Shown: piece by piece, positions 34,069 to 43,231 of the stretch
Layout of the letters: every line of letters starts with the position of its first letter
How positions within the stretch are numbered: the first letter of the stretch is position 1
Origin: Adlercreutzia hattorii
GTDB taxonomy: Bacteria > Actinomycetota > Coriobacteriia > Coriobacteriales > Eggerthellaceae
Assembly: GCF_011405655.1 (NCBI RefSeq)
Contig: NZ_AP022829.1
Coordinates: 1,225,001 to 1,289,000 of the forward strand
Reading direction: 5' to 3'
DNA length: 64,000 nt
Position numbers and translations under genes: made by a program
The notes under the pieces: model-generated
What the model saw: only the letters and a program-made list of their open reading frames with translations
Told to the model about the DNA's origin: nothing
Databases searched by the model: none

Positions 34069-34106
34069 GCAACCATCACTTTAGCAGATTACGAACTATA
34101 GTGCAA
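34057..34106. promoter_or_regulatory. Twin operator-like repeats
   Basis: TCGAACTATAATGCAA (34057-34072) and ACGAACTATAGTGCAA (34091-34106) are direct repeats 34 bases apart; the second contains the palindrome ACTATAGT. The first covers the -10 box, so binding would repress. The small regulator or HicB is the likely ligand (inference). Confidence 0.6.
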
Positions 34107-34118
34107 TAGGAGATTTGA

Positions 34119-34412
34119 ATGGCTAAGGAGAACAGCGTTATCGATTGGGAGGCCTACGGGACGTTGCTGAAGGCGGCGCGGCTGGCCAACGGGTACTCGC
34201 GAGGCAAGAAGCTCACCGACGCGGTGGAGGAGAAGACGGGCATGAGGATCTCGGAGCGCACGATTTACGCGCTGGAAGACGCCTCGCGCGCACCTTCCGC
34301 CGATATCTTCCTCGCGTTGCAGCAGGTGCTGCCCGAGCTGTGCGATCCGGAATACATGCGCCCGGCCTTCCGCAAGGCCGACATCAAGGTCATGCTCGTC
34401 ACGCTGCCCTAG
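34119..34412 (+). CDS. Small helix-turn-helix (XRE-like) DNA-binding protein
   Basis: 97 residues with an HTH-like core: [60 protein letters not shown]. Recognition-helix residues would be in [15 protein letters not shown] lies upstream of the ATG. Twin operator-like repeats in its promoter suggest autoregulation. It ends eight bases before hisI, so it may share a transcript with hisI. It probably arrived with the hicAB island, although its codon use is closer to that of the host than hicA. Confidence 0.7.
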   Translation: MAKENSVIDWEAYGTLLKAARLANGYSRGKKLTDAVEEKTGMRISERTIYALEDASRAPSADIFLALQQVLPELCDPEYMRPAFRKADIKVMLVTLP

Positions 34413-34420
34413 GAGGAGAG

Positions 34421-34744
34421 GTGGATCTTCCCGAGTTGAAGTACAACGAGGCGGGGCTCATCCCCTGCATTGTGCAGGACGCCGACACGGGCGAGGTGCT
34501 TATGATGGCATGGATGAGCGCCGAGTCGCTGGCGCTTACATTGGAGCGCGGCGAAACCGTGTTCTGGAGCCGCAGCCGGCGCGAGCTGTGGCACAAGGGC
34601 GCCACGAGTGGCAACACCCAGAAGCTGGTCGATCTGCGCTACGACTGCGACGGGGACACCCTGCTCGCGCTGGTGCATCCGGCCGGCCCCGCCTGCCATA
34701 CCGGCGAGCGAACCTGCTTCTACCGCTCGATGCTGGAGAGGTAG
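34421..34744 (+). CDS. hisI: Phosphoribosyl-AMP cyclohydrolase
   Basis: Third step of histidine synthesis, zinc and magnesium dependent. The 107-residue stand-alone HisI shows [40 protein letters not shown], the Asp-rich metal site [13 protein letters not shown] and Cys ligands in [18 protein letters not shown] at 34421 sits just after AGGAGGAGAG. It is separated from hisF by the toxin-antitoxin island, so its transcription may now depend on the island promoter. hisE is not found in the window. Confidence 0.93.
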   Translation: MDLPELKYNEAGLIPCIVQDADTGEVLMMAWMSAESLALTLERGETVFWSRSRRELWHKGATSGNTQKLVDLRYDCDGDTLLALVHPAGPACHTGERTCFYRSMLER

Positions 34745-34870
34745 CTGGTTGCTCGCGTTTTGCGCTCGTCGAGCAAAGGTGCGAGGGGCGTTTTAGGTGG
34801 ATGAGTCCAAGGATCAATGCTCAGAAGCTGGAAAGCTTGTCCCGCGAGGCTCGGTGATGCCGGGTGAGGC

Positions 34871-35830
34871 CTAGGCCGCGTGGTGCAGGACGCGACGCTG
34901 GGCGCGCACGAGGCGCACGTAGGCGCGGCGCATCCGGCGTCGCTGAGCGGCCGGCAGCTTCGCGCGCGCCTCGCCGACAAGCGCGCCGCCGATGATGCAG
35001 CAGGCGCCGGCGAGCTGCACGGGCGTCATCACCTCGCCGAGCACGAGCGCCCCCAGCACCACGGCCGTGAGCGGCTCGGCGTAGGCGCACACCGACACGG
35101 TCTGCATGGGCAGCTGGTCGATGGCCCGGTAGTAGAGGAAGTAGGCCAGGGCGGTGAACACGGCGCCCAGGGCGATGACGGTGGGCCACGAGCTTGAGGG
35201 GATGCGGCCGATGAAGGCGAAGCCCTCGCCAGCCGCGGCCACGGCGAGGGCCACCGCCACCGCCGTGGCGAGTTGGATGGTGGTGCAGGGGATGCCGGTG
35301 ATGTCGCGGGCGAGCTTGTTGAAGATGACCATGCCAGCGGTGCTGGCGGCCGCGGCGAGTCCCATGAGGATGCCGGGAACCGACAGCGTGCCCTCCAGAG
35401 CGGACGCATTCAGCAAAAGCAGGCCGCCGACCACGATGGCGAATCCGACCATCACGGGAATCCGCAGGCGCTCCTTGAACAGGAGGGGGGACAGCGCCAT
35501 GGTGATGACCGGGGCCGTGGCGGCCAGAACGGCGCCGAGGCCTACGCCGAGCAAGCGGTAGGCAGCGAAAATGGTCATCATGGCGAGGCCGAGACAGGCG
35601 CCGGAGAGGGCCACGAACAGGTACTGGCGACGGCCGACGTGCCGGGGCAGTCGCTGGCGGGTGACGACGAAGATCAGGCCCATGGACAGCGCGCCAATAA
35701 TGAGGCGCATGAGGCAGACCTCGAAGGCCGACAGCGGCAGCGTGCTGGCAACGATGCCCGACGATCCGAACATCATGACGGCTGCAATGAAGCACAGAAG
35801 GTACTTCATCGATGCGATCTTCGTGCGCAT
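34871..35830 (-). CDS. EamA/DMT family permease
   Basis: Ten-helix drug/metabolite exporter of 319 residues; the substrate is unknown. Both EamA halves are visible, for example MKYLLCFIAAVMMFGSSGIVAS, GACLGLAMMTIFAAYRLLGVGLGAVLAATAPVITMALSPLLF, and in the second half TVIALGAVFTALAYFLYYRAIDQLP with AEPLTAVVLGALVLGE. The C-terminal tail is Arg-rich and cytoplasmic. ATG at 35830 has AAGGAGAGG upstream. It diverges from the lysR gene at 36020, which probably controls it. Confidence 0.88.
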   Translation of the reverse strand: MRTKIASMKYLLCFIAAVMMFGSSGIVASTLPLSAFEVCLMRLIIGALSMGLIFVVTRQRLPRHVGRRQYLFVALSGACLGLAMMTIFAAYRLLGVGLGAVLAATAPVITMALSPLLFKERLRIPVMVGFAIVVGGLLLLNASALEGTLSVPGILMGLAAAASTAGMVIFNKLARDITGIPCTTIQLATAVAVALAVAAAGEGFAFIGRIPSSSWPTVIALGAVFTALAYFLYYRAIDQLPMQTVSVCAYAEPLTAVVLGALVLGEVMTPVQLAGACCIIGGALVGEARAKLPAAQRRRMRRAYVRLVRAQRRVLHHAA

Positions 35831-35909
35831 GGTAAGCCTCTCCTTCTCGGTGCAGGGCGCGGGGCTCGCAGGCTCAGCGCGCCGCCTCCTTCCTTTTGAT
35901 GCAGCTGCA

Positions 35910-35938
35910 TTATGGCGCTTGACAAATCCCTTGAAAAG
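35910..35938 (-). promoter_or_regulatory. Promoter of the EamA gene
   Basis: On the minus strand: TTTTCA (35938-35933), 17-base spacer, CATAAT (35915-35910). The weak -35 fits an activator-dependent promoter. Confidence 0.5.
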
Positions 35939-35959
35939 CGAAACTATTTCATAGTTCAC

Positions 35960-35974
35960 ATGAGAAATTCTCAT
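35960..35974. promoter_or_regulatory. LysR-type operator (T-N11-A palindrome)
   Basis: ATGAGAAATTCTCAT is a perfect 7+1+7 palindrome containing T-N11-A, the LysR-family core. It lies 22 bases upstream of the EamA -35 and just before the lysR gene, as expected for activation of one and autorepression of the other. Confidence 0.65.
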
Positions 35975-36019
35975 AATATGAGGCAATGAGGCACGAAGCA
36001 ACGAGGGGAAGAGGGAGCT

Positions 36020-36904
36020 GTGGACGCCAACATTCAGAAGTACCAGGCCTTCGTGGAGGTGGCCGATGCCGGCAGCTTCACCAAGGCGGCCGAGACGCTG
36101 GCCTACTCCCAGTCGGGCATAAGCCACATGGTCTCCGATTTGGAGCGCGACTGGGGCGTGGCGCTGTTCGAGCGGAGCCGCCGGGGCGTGGTGCTGACCG
36201 GCGACGGCGCACGGCTTCTGCCTGAGGCCCGCGCCCTCTGCGAGAGCTTTCGAGCCCTGGAGGCCACCGTGGACGAGGTGCGCGGTCTCGAGACCGGTCT
36301 CATCCGCATCGGCGTGTTCCCGAGCGTGGCCGCCCATTGGATCCCGCGCATCATCAAGCGCTTCAACGCCGACTACCCGGGCATCGACTACAAGCTGCGG
36401 GTGAGCGATTACACCGAGATCGAGGAGTGGATCGCCGCTGGCACCGTGGACTGCGGCTTCGTGATGTTGCCGTTGCGCACCGATGCGCGGCTTGTCGTGC
36501 GGGCCTTGGAGGAGGACGAGTTTCTGGCCGTGCTCCCGCGCGACCATGAGTTGGCGAGCGCGGAGGTGTTTCCCGTGGAGCGCCTGGCCGAGCTGCCGCT
36601 GCTCTCGCCGGCATCGGAGTCCGACGACGAGCTTTTAGAGTTTCTGGAGCGGTGGGGCGTGCGGCAGAACCCGCATTTCACCTCATGGGACGATCGGGCC
36701 ATCCTCTCCATGGTGGAGTACGGCATGGGCGTGAGCGTGCTGTCGCGCCTTATGCTGCGGGGCCTGTCCCAAAACGTGGTCACGCTGCCCTTGTCCGATC
36801 CAGTCTTCCGCACCATCGGCGTGGCCTATCGCAGCGCCGGTCACCTTCCTTTGGCCACCCGCCGCTTCCTCGATTACTTGGAATTTCGCAAAGAAGAGGA
36901 GTGA
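36020..36904 (+). CDS. LysR family transcriptional regulator
   Basis: 294 residues. The N-terminal winged helix reads QKYQAFVEVADAGSFTKAAETLAYSQSGISHMVSDLERDWGVALFERSRRGVVLTGDGARLL; a periplasmic-binding-protein-like effector domain follows (IRIGVFPSVAAHWIP, LLSPASESDDELLEF, YGMGVSVLSRLML). GTG at 36020 has GAGGGAG upstream. The divergent EamA transporter gene and the palindrome between them suggest that it senses the exported compound. The effector cannot be inferred. Confidence 0.93.
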   Translation: MDANIQKYQAFVEVADAGSFTKAAETLAYSQSGISHMVSDLERDWGVALFERSRRGVVLTGDGARLLPEARALCESFRALEATVDEVRGLETGLIRIGVFPSVAAHWIPRIIKRFNADYPGIDYKLRVSDYTEIEEWIAAGTVDCGFVMLPLRTDARLVVRALEEDEFLAVLPRDHELASAEVFPVERLAELPLLSPASESDDELLEFLERWGVRQNPHFTSWDDRAILSMVEYGMGVSVLSRLMLRGLSQNVVTLPLSDPVFRTIGVAYRSAGHLPLATRRFLDYLEFRKEEE

Positions 36905-36991
36905 GCGCGGACGGCCTGAGCGAATTGGAATGCCGTCGGAACGCCGACTGGCTCCCCTCCGAGTTGAGTCGCGGGCAGTCTGTGCTTTTTC

Positions 36992-37020
36992 TTGTGCGGC
37001 GCGGTCGGTTGCGCTACTAT
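36992..37020 (+). promoter_or_regulatory. Promoter upstream of transaldolase-rho
   Basis: TTGTGC (36992-36997), 17-base spacer, TACTAT (37015-37020), about 170 bases before the coding start. Confidence 0.5.
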
Positions 37021-37188
37021 GGTTCCAGCTCTGAATCTTGGGCGCGATGGCGCCCCACTTCCTTCCCATAGTCCCGTATCGCCCATTTTCAACGTTCTCT
37101 CGGTTCGGGTTCGCAGTGCGCTTTACCGCGGTCGATTCGAGCGCCATTCCCATTCCTTTGCCTGTAAACCTCAAGAAGGAGGATGAAC

Positions 37189-37875
37189 GTGAAGTTCTTT
37201 CTGGACACGGCCGACCTCGCCGAGATCGAGGAGGCGGCCAGCTGGGGCGCTTTGGCCGGCGTGACCACCAACCCGACGCTGTACTCGCGCATCGGGGGCA
37301 AGCTGGACGACTTCCACGCGCACATCAAGCGCATCTGCGACATCGTGGGGCCGGATTGCCCGGTGTCCGCCGAGTCGGTGGCCATGACCCGCGACGAGAT
37401 CGTCCGCGACGGCCGGGAGCTCGCCGCCATCGCGCCGAACGTCGTCGTGAAGATCCCCACCATGGTGGAGGGCCTGGCCGCCACGCGTGCGTTGGCCGAC
37501 GAGGGCATCCCGGTGAACATGACCTTGTGCTTCACGGTGCCCCAGGCCATTTTGGCCGCTCGCGCCGGCGCCCGCTACATCTCGCCGTTCGTGGGCCGCT
37601 TCGACGACATCTCCGAGGACGGCCTGGCGCAGCTGGACGACGTCGTGCGCGCCATCGGCAACTACGACTTCTCCGAGGACACCGTGAACGGCGAGCAGAT
37701 CGAGATCATCGCCGCCTCTATCCGCAGCGCCAACCATGTGACCCAGGCCGCTCTCATGGGGGCCGACATCGCCACGGTTCCCTTCGGCATTCTGAAGAAA
37801 TGCGTGCAGCATCCGCTGACCGACCGCGGCCTTGAGTCGTTCCTCAAGGACTGGGAGAAAGTGCAGAACGCATGA
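37189..37875 (+). CDS. Transaldolase / fructose-6-phosphate aldolase (small, MipB/TalC type)
   Basis: Class I aldolase acting on sugar phosphates in the non-oxidative pentose phosphate route. The protein, 228 residues, reads KFFLDTADLAEIEEAASWGALAGVTTNPTLYSR, VVVKIPTMVEGLAA with the Schiff-base Lys, VNMTLCFTVPQAILAARAGARYISPFVGRFDD and GADIATVPFGILKK. GTG at 37189 gives the usual KFFLDTA start and a six-base gap from AAGGAGG; ATG at 37183 would abut that site. Sequence alone does not separate transaldolase from F6P aldolase. Its stop overlaps the rho start. Confidence 0.9.
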   Translation: MKFFLDTADLAEIEEAASWGALAGVTTNPTLYSRIGGKLDDFHAHIKRICDIVGPDCPVSAESVAMTRDEIVRDGRELAAIAPNVVVKIPTMVEGLAATRALADEGIPVNMTLCFTVPQAILAARAGARYISPFVGRFDDISEDGLAQLDDVVRAIGNYDFSEDTVNGEQIEIIAASIRSANHVTQAALMGADIATVPFGILKKCVQHPLTDRGLESFLKDWEKVQNA

Positions 37876-39887
37876 GCGATACCCAAGAGACGATGACGAC
37901 GGAAGCGGCCGCCCCGGAGGCGACCCCCGAGAAGCCGAAGCGCGGCCGTCCCCGCAAGAAGGCAGAAGAGGCCCCGGCGCCGGCACCGGCACCGGCTGCC
38001 GAAGGTGCCGAGGCGTCAGCCGCTCCGGCCAAGAAGACGACGCGCCGCCGTGCTGCGGCCAAGCCCGCCGAGGAGGCCGCGGCTCCCGCAGCCACCGAGG
38101 CGCCGACGGCCGAGGAGGCGCCGAAGCCGCGCCGCACCCGCGCCCGCAAGACGCCCGAGCCGGCGGCGGAGGAGGGGACGGGTGCCGCGACCCACGCAGC
38201 ACCTACGACTTCCGAGACTTCCGAAGAGGCTCCCAAGCCGCGCCGCGCCCGCGCCCGTAAGGCGGCATCCGAGCCGACGGCCGGCGCGGAGGAGAAGGCC
38301 CCGCAGGCCAAGGAGCCCGAGGGCGCCGAGGCGTCCGCAGCGGGCACCGGCACGTCCGAGGCGCCCGCGGCCGCCGATGCCCCCGAGTCCAAGGAGGCTC
38401 CTCGCCGCGAGCGCACCACCACGACGGTGATCCGCCGCCGCGACCGCGAGGAGCGCCGCCAGAACCAGAGCGGCCAGAACCAGAACGGCCAGGGCCAAGG
38501 CAAGAACAGCCAGAACAAGCAGAACGCCCAGAACAGCCAGGGCGGCAAGAAGAACAAGAAGAACCGCCACGAGAATCGCAACCGAGAGCCTCAGCCCTCC
38601 GTCTCCAAGGAGGAGCTGACAGAGCTCAAGGTGGCCGACCTGCGCGCTCGCGCCGCCGAGGCGGGGGTGGATGCCGCGGGCCTGAAGAAGGCCGAGCTGG
38701 TGGACGCCATCTACGAGGCCGTCTGCAAGGCCGAGGGCTTCGCCGAGGTCACCGGCGTGCTGGACATCATGGGCGACGGCTACGGCTTTTTGCGCACTTC
38801 CGGCTACCTGCCCGGCGAGAACGACATCTACGTGGGGCTCGCCACCATCCGTAAGAATGGCCTGCGCAAGGGCGACATGGTCACGGGCACGACGCGCCCG
38901 GCGCGCCCCAACGACAAGTTCGCGGCCCTGCAGAAGGTGTCGGCCGTCAACGGCATGGCCCCCGAGATCATGGCCCTGCGCCCGAAGTTCGCCGACCTGA
39001 CCCCGGTGTTCCCCGACGAGCGCCTGCTCATGGAGCACGGGAAGAACACCACCACGGCCCGCGTCATCGACCTGACGGCCCCTATCGGCAAGGGCCAGCG
39101 CGGCCTCATCGTGTCGCCGCCCAAGGCCGGCAAGACCACCGTGCTCAAGGACATCGCCGCTGCCATCACGGCGAACAACCCGGATGTGCACCTCATGTAC
39201 CTGGGCATCGACGAGCGTCCCGAAGAGGCGACCGACATGGAGCGCTCCATCCGCGGGGAGGTGGTCTCCTCCACCTTCGACATGCCCTCCGAGAACCACA
39301 TCCAGGTGGCCGAGCTCGTCATCGAGCGCGCCAAGCGCCTGGTCGAGCAGGGGAAGGACGTCGTCATCCTGCTGGATTCCATCACGCGCCTGGCCCGCGC
39401 CTACAACTTGGCGCAGCCCGCGAGCGGCCGCATTCTCTCCGGCGGCGTGGATTCCACGGCCCTTTATCCGCCCAAGCGCTTCCTCGGCGCCGCCCGCAAC
39501 ATCGAGAACGGCGGCTCGCTCACCATCCTCGCCTCGGCCCTCATCGAGACCGGGTCGAAGATGGACGAGGTGATCTTCGAGGAGTTCAAGGGCACCGGCA
39601 ACATGGAGCTGAAGCTCGACCGCTACCTGGCCGATCGCCGCATCTTCCCGGCCATCGACCCCATCTCCTCGGGCACGCGCAAGGAGGAGCTGCTCATGGA
39701 TCCGCAGGAGGCCCCGCTCATCTGGGGCGTGCGCCGCATTCTGGCCAACACGAACTCCACCGAGCGCGCCATGGACATGCTCATCAAGTCGCTGAAGCAG
39801 ACCAATTCCAACCAGGAGTTCCTGCTGCGCATGGCGAAGAAGATGCAGGCACAGCAGGGTCGTGCGGACGATGGCATGGAACTGTAA
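37872..39887 (+). CDS. rho: Transcription termination factor Rho with long N-terminal disordered insert
   Basis: Hexameric RNA helicase that ends transcription. About 248 residues of Ala/Pro/Lys/Arg-rich sequence, ending in Asn/Gln/Gly repeats ([15 protein letters not shown]), precede the Rho_N domain ([29 protein letters not shown]). The RNA-binding domain [27 protein letters not shown], Walker [13 protein letters not shown], Walker [18 protein letters not shown] and the Q/R loops follow. Total length is 671 against 420 in E. coli; actinobacterial Rho proteins often have such inserts. ATG overlaps the transaldolase stop. Confidence 0.96.
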   Translation: MSDTQETMTTEAAAPEATPEKPKRGRPRKKAEEAPAPAPAPAAEGAEASAAPAKKTTRRRAAAKPAEEAAAPAATEAPTAEEAPKPRRTRARKTPEPAAEEGTGAATHAAPTTSETSEEAPKPRRARARKAASEPTAGAEEKAPQAKEPEGAEASAAGTGTSEAPAAADAPESKEAPRRERTTTTVIRRRDREERRQNQSGQNQNGQGQGKNSQNKQNAQNSQGGKKNKKNRHENRNREPQPSVSKEELTELKVADLRARAAEAGVDAAGLKKAELVDAIYEAVCKAEGFAEVTGVLDIMGDGYGFLRTSGYLPGENDIYVGLATIRKNGLRKGDMVTGTTRPARPNDKFAALQKVSAVNGMAPEIMALRPKFADLTPVFPDERLLMEHGKNTTTARVIDLTAPIGKGQRGLIVSPPKAGKTTVLKDIAAAITANNPDVHLMYLGIDERPEEATDMERSIRGEVVSSTFDMPSENHIQVAELVIERAKRLVEQGKDVVILLDSITRLARAYNLAQPASGRILSGGVDSTALYPPKRFLGAARNIENGGSLTILASALIETGSKMDEVIFEEFKGTGNMELKLDRYLADRRIFPAIDPISSGTRKEELLMDPQEAPLIWGVRRILANTNSTERAMDMLIKSLKQTNSNQEFLLRMAKKMQAQQGRADDGMEL

Positions 39888-39920
39888 GCCCGACGAATCC
39901 GGCCCGACGAAAGAGGCATC

Positions 39921-41171
39921 ATGAGCGATCAAAACCAATGGCAGAACGCCGCCTGGGGCGCACCGCAGGAGGGCGCCCCGTCCTCGGGCGGCACGTCGGC
40001 GGGGCAGGGGCAGGGCGCCCCATCGCAGCAGGCCGCTCCCCAGCCTCCCTATCAGGTGGCTCCGCAGCCGCAGGCGCAGGCAAATCCCTACGGCTACGCC
40101 GCTGCCCAGCCGCGCCCGACTGCCGCCTATGCCGCCCAGTCTCAAGCCGCTTACGCCGCGCAGCCCCAGTCGCAGCCGGCTGCCGCCTACGCGGCGCCGG
40201 CCCAGGCTCCCTACGGCACCGCGGCTGGGGCCGTCCCGGCCCAGCAGCCCAAACGGCGCGGTTGGATCGTCGGTCTGGCCGCCGTGCTGACGGTGCTCAT
40301 CTTGGGGGTGGCCACCATCGGGTCGTGCACCTCGGTGTTCACCAGTTCCATGGGGGCCTTCTCCTACGAGTCGCCCTCCTGGGCCGACACGGTTACCGGA
40401 GACACCGTGGGCATCATCAACATCAGCGGCACCATCCAGTACGACGGCACCACCTCAAGCCCCGAGGGGCTTAAAAGCCAGTTGGACGCCGCCGAGCAGA
40501 ACCCGCATATCAAGGCGGTCGTGCTGCGCGTGAACTCCGGCGGAGGCGTGGCCACGGCCGGCGAGGAGATGAGCACCTACATCCGCGACTTCTCCAAGCC
40601 CGTGGTGGTCTCGAGCGCCTCCATCAACGCGAGTGCCGCCTACATGATCTCGTCCCAGGCCGACTACATTTTCACGGACAAGACGACCTCCATCGGCTCC
40701 ATCGGCGTCATCATGTCGGTGACCGACCTGTCGGGGCTCTACGAGAAGCTGGGTATCTCCGCCGAGAACATCACCTCGGCCGACGCCAAGGACTCCGGCG
40801 CCGGCAACCGCCCGCTCACCGAGGAGGAGCGCGCCTGGTACCAGGATCAGGTGGATCAGATCAACGAGGTGTTCATCAACTTCGTCGCCGAGGGCCGCGA
40901 CATGCCGGCGGAAGACGTGCGCGCGCTGGCCACGGGCCTTACGTTCACCGGCATGGACGCCGTGGAAAACGGGCTGGCCGACGAGTTGGGCACCCAAGAG
41001 GCCGCCGTGGCGAAGGCCTGCGAGCTGGCCGGTATCGCCGATGCTGATACCGTGTATCTGCAGTCGTCCACGAGCGATTTGTCGCGCCTTCTGGATATCA
41101 TGGGCACCGAAGATTCGCTGGATGTTTCCGGGACACTGAAGGAGTTGGAGAACCGTGTCGGACTTGAATAG
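39921..41171 (+). CDS. sppA: Signal peptide peptidase SppA-type membrane protease
   Basis: Serine/Lys-dyad protease of the S49 family that removes cleaved signal peptides from the membrane. The 416-residue protein has a Gln/Ala/Pro-rich cytoplasmic N-terminus (1-110), one membrane segment (GWIVGLAAVLTVLILGVATI) and the protease domain: IKAVVLRVNSGGGVATAGEEM, the nucleophile region SINASAAYMISSQAD, and TSIGSIGVIMS. It is the short Gram-positive form. metG starts inside its last codons, so the two genes overlap by 17 bases. Confidence 0.9.
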   Translation: MSDQNQWQNAAWGAPQEGAPSSGGTSAGQGQGAPSQQAAPQPPYQVAPQPQAQANPYGYAAAQPRPTAAYAAQSQAAYAAQPQSQPAAAYAAPAQAPYGTAAGAVPAQQPKRRGWIVGLAAVLTVLILGVATIGSCTSVFTSSMGAFSYESPSWADTVTGDTVGIINISGTIQYDGTTSSPEGLKSQLDAAEQNPHIKAVVLRVNSGGGVATAGEEMSTYIRDFSKPVVVSSASINASAAYMISSQADYIFTDKTTSIGSIGVIMSVTDLSGLYEKLGISAENITSADAKDSGAGNRPLTEEERAWYQDQVDQINEVFINFVAEGRDMPAEDVRALATGLTFTGMDAVENGLADELGTQEAAVAKACELAGIADADTVYLQSSTSDLSRLLDIMGTEDSLDVSGTLKELENRVGLE

Positions 41172-43176
41172 CAGAGAGCGGGTCGAGTGGCCCGCCCGCG
41201 CCGTGGTGACGGCGGGCATGCCCTATGGGAACAAGCCCTTGCACTTTGGCCACATCGGCGGCGTGTTCGTGCCCGCCGACGCCTTCGCGCGCTTTCTGCG
41301 CGACCGCATCGGCGCCGAGAACGTCCGTTTCGTCTCCGGTACCGACTGCTTCGGCAGCCCCATCAACGAGGGCTACCGCAAATTGGTGGAGGCCGGCGAG
41401 TTCGACGGCACCATCGCCGACTACGTGCTCGCCAACCACGAGCGCCAGAAGGCGACCCTCGAGGCCTTCCAGGTGAGCCTGGACATCTACGAGGGCAGCG
41501 GCATCGGGCACGCGGGCGACGTGCACCAGATGATCTCCGACCAGTTCATCGAGCGCCTGCACGAGAGCGGCCACTTGAAGCTGGACTCCACCCTGCAGTT
41601 CTACGACGCTAAGGCCGGCACTTTCCTGAACGGCCGCCAGGTGCAGGGCCACTGCCCCGTGCAGGGCTGCAAGTCGGAGCACGCCTATGCCGACGAGTGC
41701 GATCTGGGACATCAGTACGCTCCGGTGGACCTCATCGCCCCGGTGTCCACGCTCACGGGCACCGTCCCCGAGATGCGGCCCGTGGAGAACTGGTACTTCG
41801 ATCTGCCCGGGTTCGAGGACTTCCTGAAGGGCTACGTGCGCGAGCTTGAGGCCGACGACGAGGTGCGCCCGGTGGTGACCAAGGCCATCGCCGAGTTTCT
41901 GGCGCCGCCCGTGATCTTCGTAAAGAACGAGCACTTGGAAGAGTACGAGGCCATGGCCGCCGAGCTGCCGCCCCACGAGTTCCGTCCCGCCGAGGGCAAC
42001 AAGCAATCCTTCGAGATAGAGTTCGCCTCCATCGGCGAGCGCGATCGGGCCCGCGACGCGCTGGCCGCGGCCGGCCTGCGCTTCCGCACCTCGAAGACGC
42101 TCGTGCCCTTCCGCATCACCGGCAACATCGAATGGGGCGTGCGCGCTCCCGTCATCGACGGCGTGGAGGGGCTCACGGTGTGGTGCTGGCCCGAATCGCT
42201 GTGGGCGCCCATCTCGTTCACCATTACGATCAACGACGAGCAGGGGATGCCGCGCACGAGCTGGCGCGACTTCTGGTGCTCCGACGACGCTCGGGTCTAC
42301 CAGTTCATCGGCCAGGACAACCTGTACTTTTACGGCGTAGCCCAGCCGGCGCTGTGGGAGGCTCTGCGCCCCGGCGGCCTGTTCGCCGAGGGCCCCGACT
42401 CCCAGATGCGCCAGACCACGCTCGTGGCGAACCACCATATGCTCTTCGGGAAGAAGAAGGCCTCCTCGTCGGGCGCGGTGAAGCCGCCCACGGGCGAGGA
42501 GCTGCTGGAGCACTACACGCCCGAGCAGCTGCGCGCCCACTTCCTGGCGCTCGGGCTCGACCAGAAGTCCGTCGGCTTTTCCCCCAAGCCCTTCGACCCG
42601 GACCCGGCCAAGCGCGACGATCCGCGCTACGCCGACCCGGTGCTCAAGGAGGGGGCGCTGCTCACCAACGTGTTCAACCGTCTCGCCCGCAGCTGCTTCT
42701 ACGAGGCGCAGAAGAATTTCGACGGCTGCATGCCTTTGGGCGCCGTGACGCCCGAGGTGCGTCGCCGCGCTTTCGAGGCGCTGCTCGACTACGAGGAGCG
42801 CATGCACAAGGTGGAGCTGCACCGGGTGATGTCGGTGTGCGACGAGTTCATCCGCTGGTCGAACAAGTGGTGGGCCGACGGCATCAAGGCCGCCGAGGCG
42901 TCCGAGGACGCGGATGCGCGCCGCCAGGTGCTTGTGGACTCGTTCTACCTGCTGCGCGTGGCCTGCCTGCTCATGCATCCCGTCGTGCCCGTGGGCTGCG
43001 AGAAGATCTGCGACTACCTGAGCTTCGACTTCGGTGACTTCTTCAGCTGGAACTACGACTTCGATTCCAACGACGAGTTGTGCCCGGCCATCGAGATCGA
43101 TGCCGGCGCCCACCGCATCCACGAGCTCCCTCCGCGCTTCGACTTCTTCCGCAAGCACGAGTCGCAGTACAAGTAA
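41155..43176 (+). CDS. metG: Divergent methionyl-tRNA synthetase
   Basis: Class I synthetase of 673 residues. The HIGH motif is HFGH (NKPLHFGHIGG), the zinc knuckle is CPVQGCKSEHAYADEC, and the tRNA acceptor region shows RPVENWYFDLPGFEDFL. Where KMSKS should be, the sequence is LFGKKKASSSGAV, a poor match. An additional segment of about 90 residues (near 240-330) precedes NIEWGVRAPV. No C-terminal tRNA-binding domain is present. The assignment to Met rests on overall pattern (GMPYGNKPLHFGH, QFIGQDNLYFYG). It may be the sole MetRS or a paralogue; the window cannot tell. Confidence 0.82.
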   Translation: MSDLNSRERVEWPARAVVTAGMPYGNKPLHFGHIGGVFVPADAFARFLRDRIGAENVRFVSGTDCFGSPINEGYRKLVEAGEFDGTIADYVLANHERQKATLEAFQVSLDIYEGSGIGHAGDVHQMISDQFIERLHESGHLKLDSTLQFYDAKAGTFLNGRQVQGHCPVQGCKSEHAYADECDLGHQYAPVDLIAPVSTLTGTVPEMRPVENWYFDLPGFEDFLKGYVRELEADDEVRPVVTKAIAEFLAPPVIFVKNEHLEEYEAMAAELPPHEFRPAEGNKQSFEIEFASIGERDRARDALAAAGLRFRTSKTLVPFRITGNIEWGVRAPVIDGVEGLTVWCWPESLWAPISFTITINDEQGMPRTSWRDFWCSDDARVYQFIGQDNLYFYGVAQPALWEALRPGGLFAEGPDSQMRQTTLVANHHMLFGKKKASSSGAVKPPTGEELLEHYTPEQLRAHFLALGLDQKSVGFSPKPFDPDPAKRDDPRYADPVLKEGALLTNVFNRLARSCFYEAQKNFDGCMPLGAVTPEVRRRAFEALLDYEERMHKVELHRVMSVCDEFIRWSNKWWADGIKAAEASEDADARRQVLVDSFYLLRVACLLMHPVVPVGCEKICDYLSFDFGDFFSWNYDFDSNDELCPAIEIDAGAHRIHELPPRFDFFRKHESQYK

Positions 43177-43203
43177 GGCTAACGTGCCGGACCGATCGTT
43201 CCG

Positions 43204-43231
43204 AGAGCCCGCTTCTGGCGGGCTCTTTTTG
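43204..43231 (+). terminator. Terminator after metG
   Basis: Perfect 9-bp stem AGAGCCCGC/GCGGGCTCT (43204-43212 with 43218-43226) followed by TTTTT. Confidence 0.9.
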
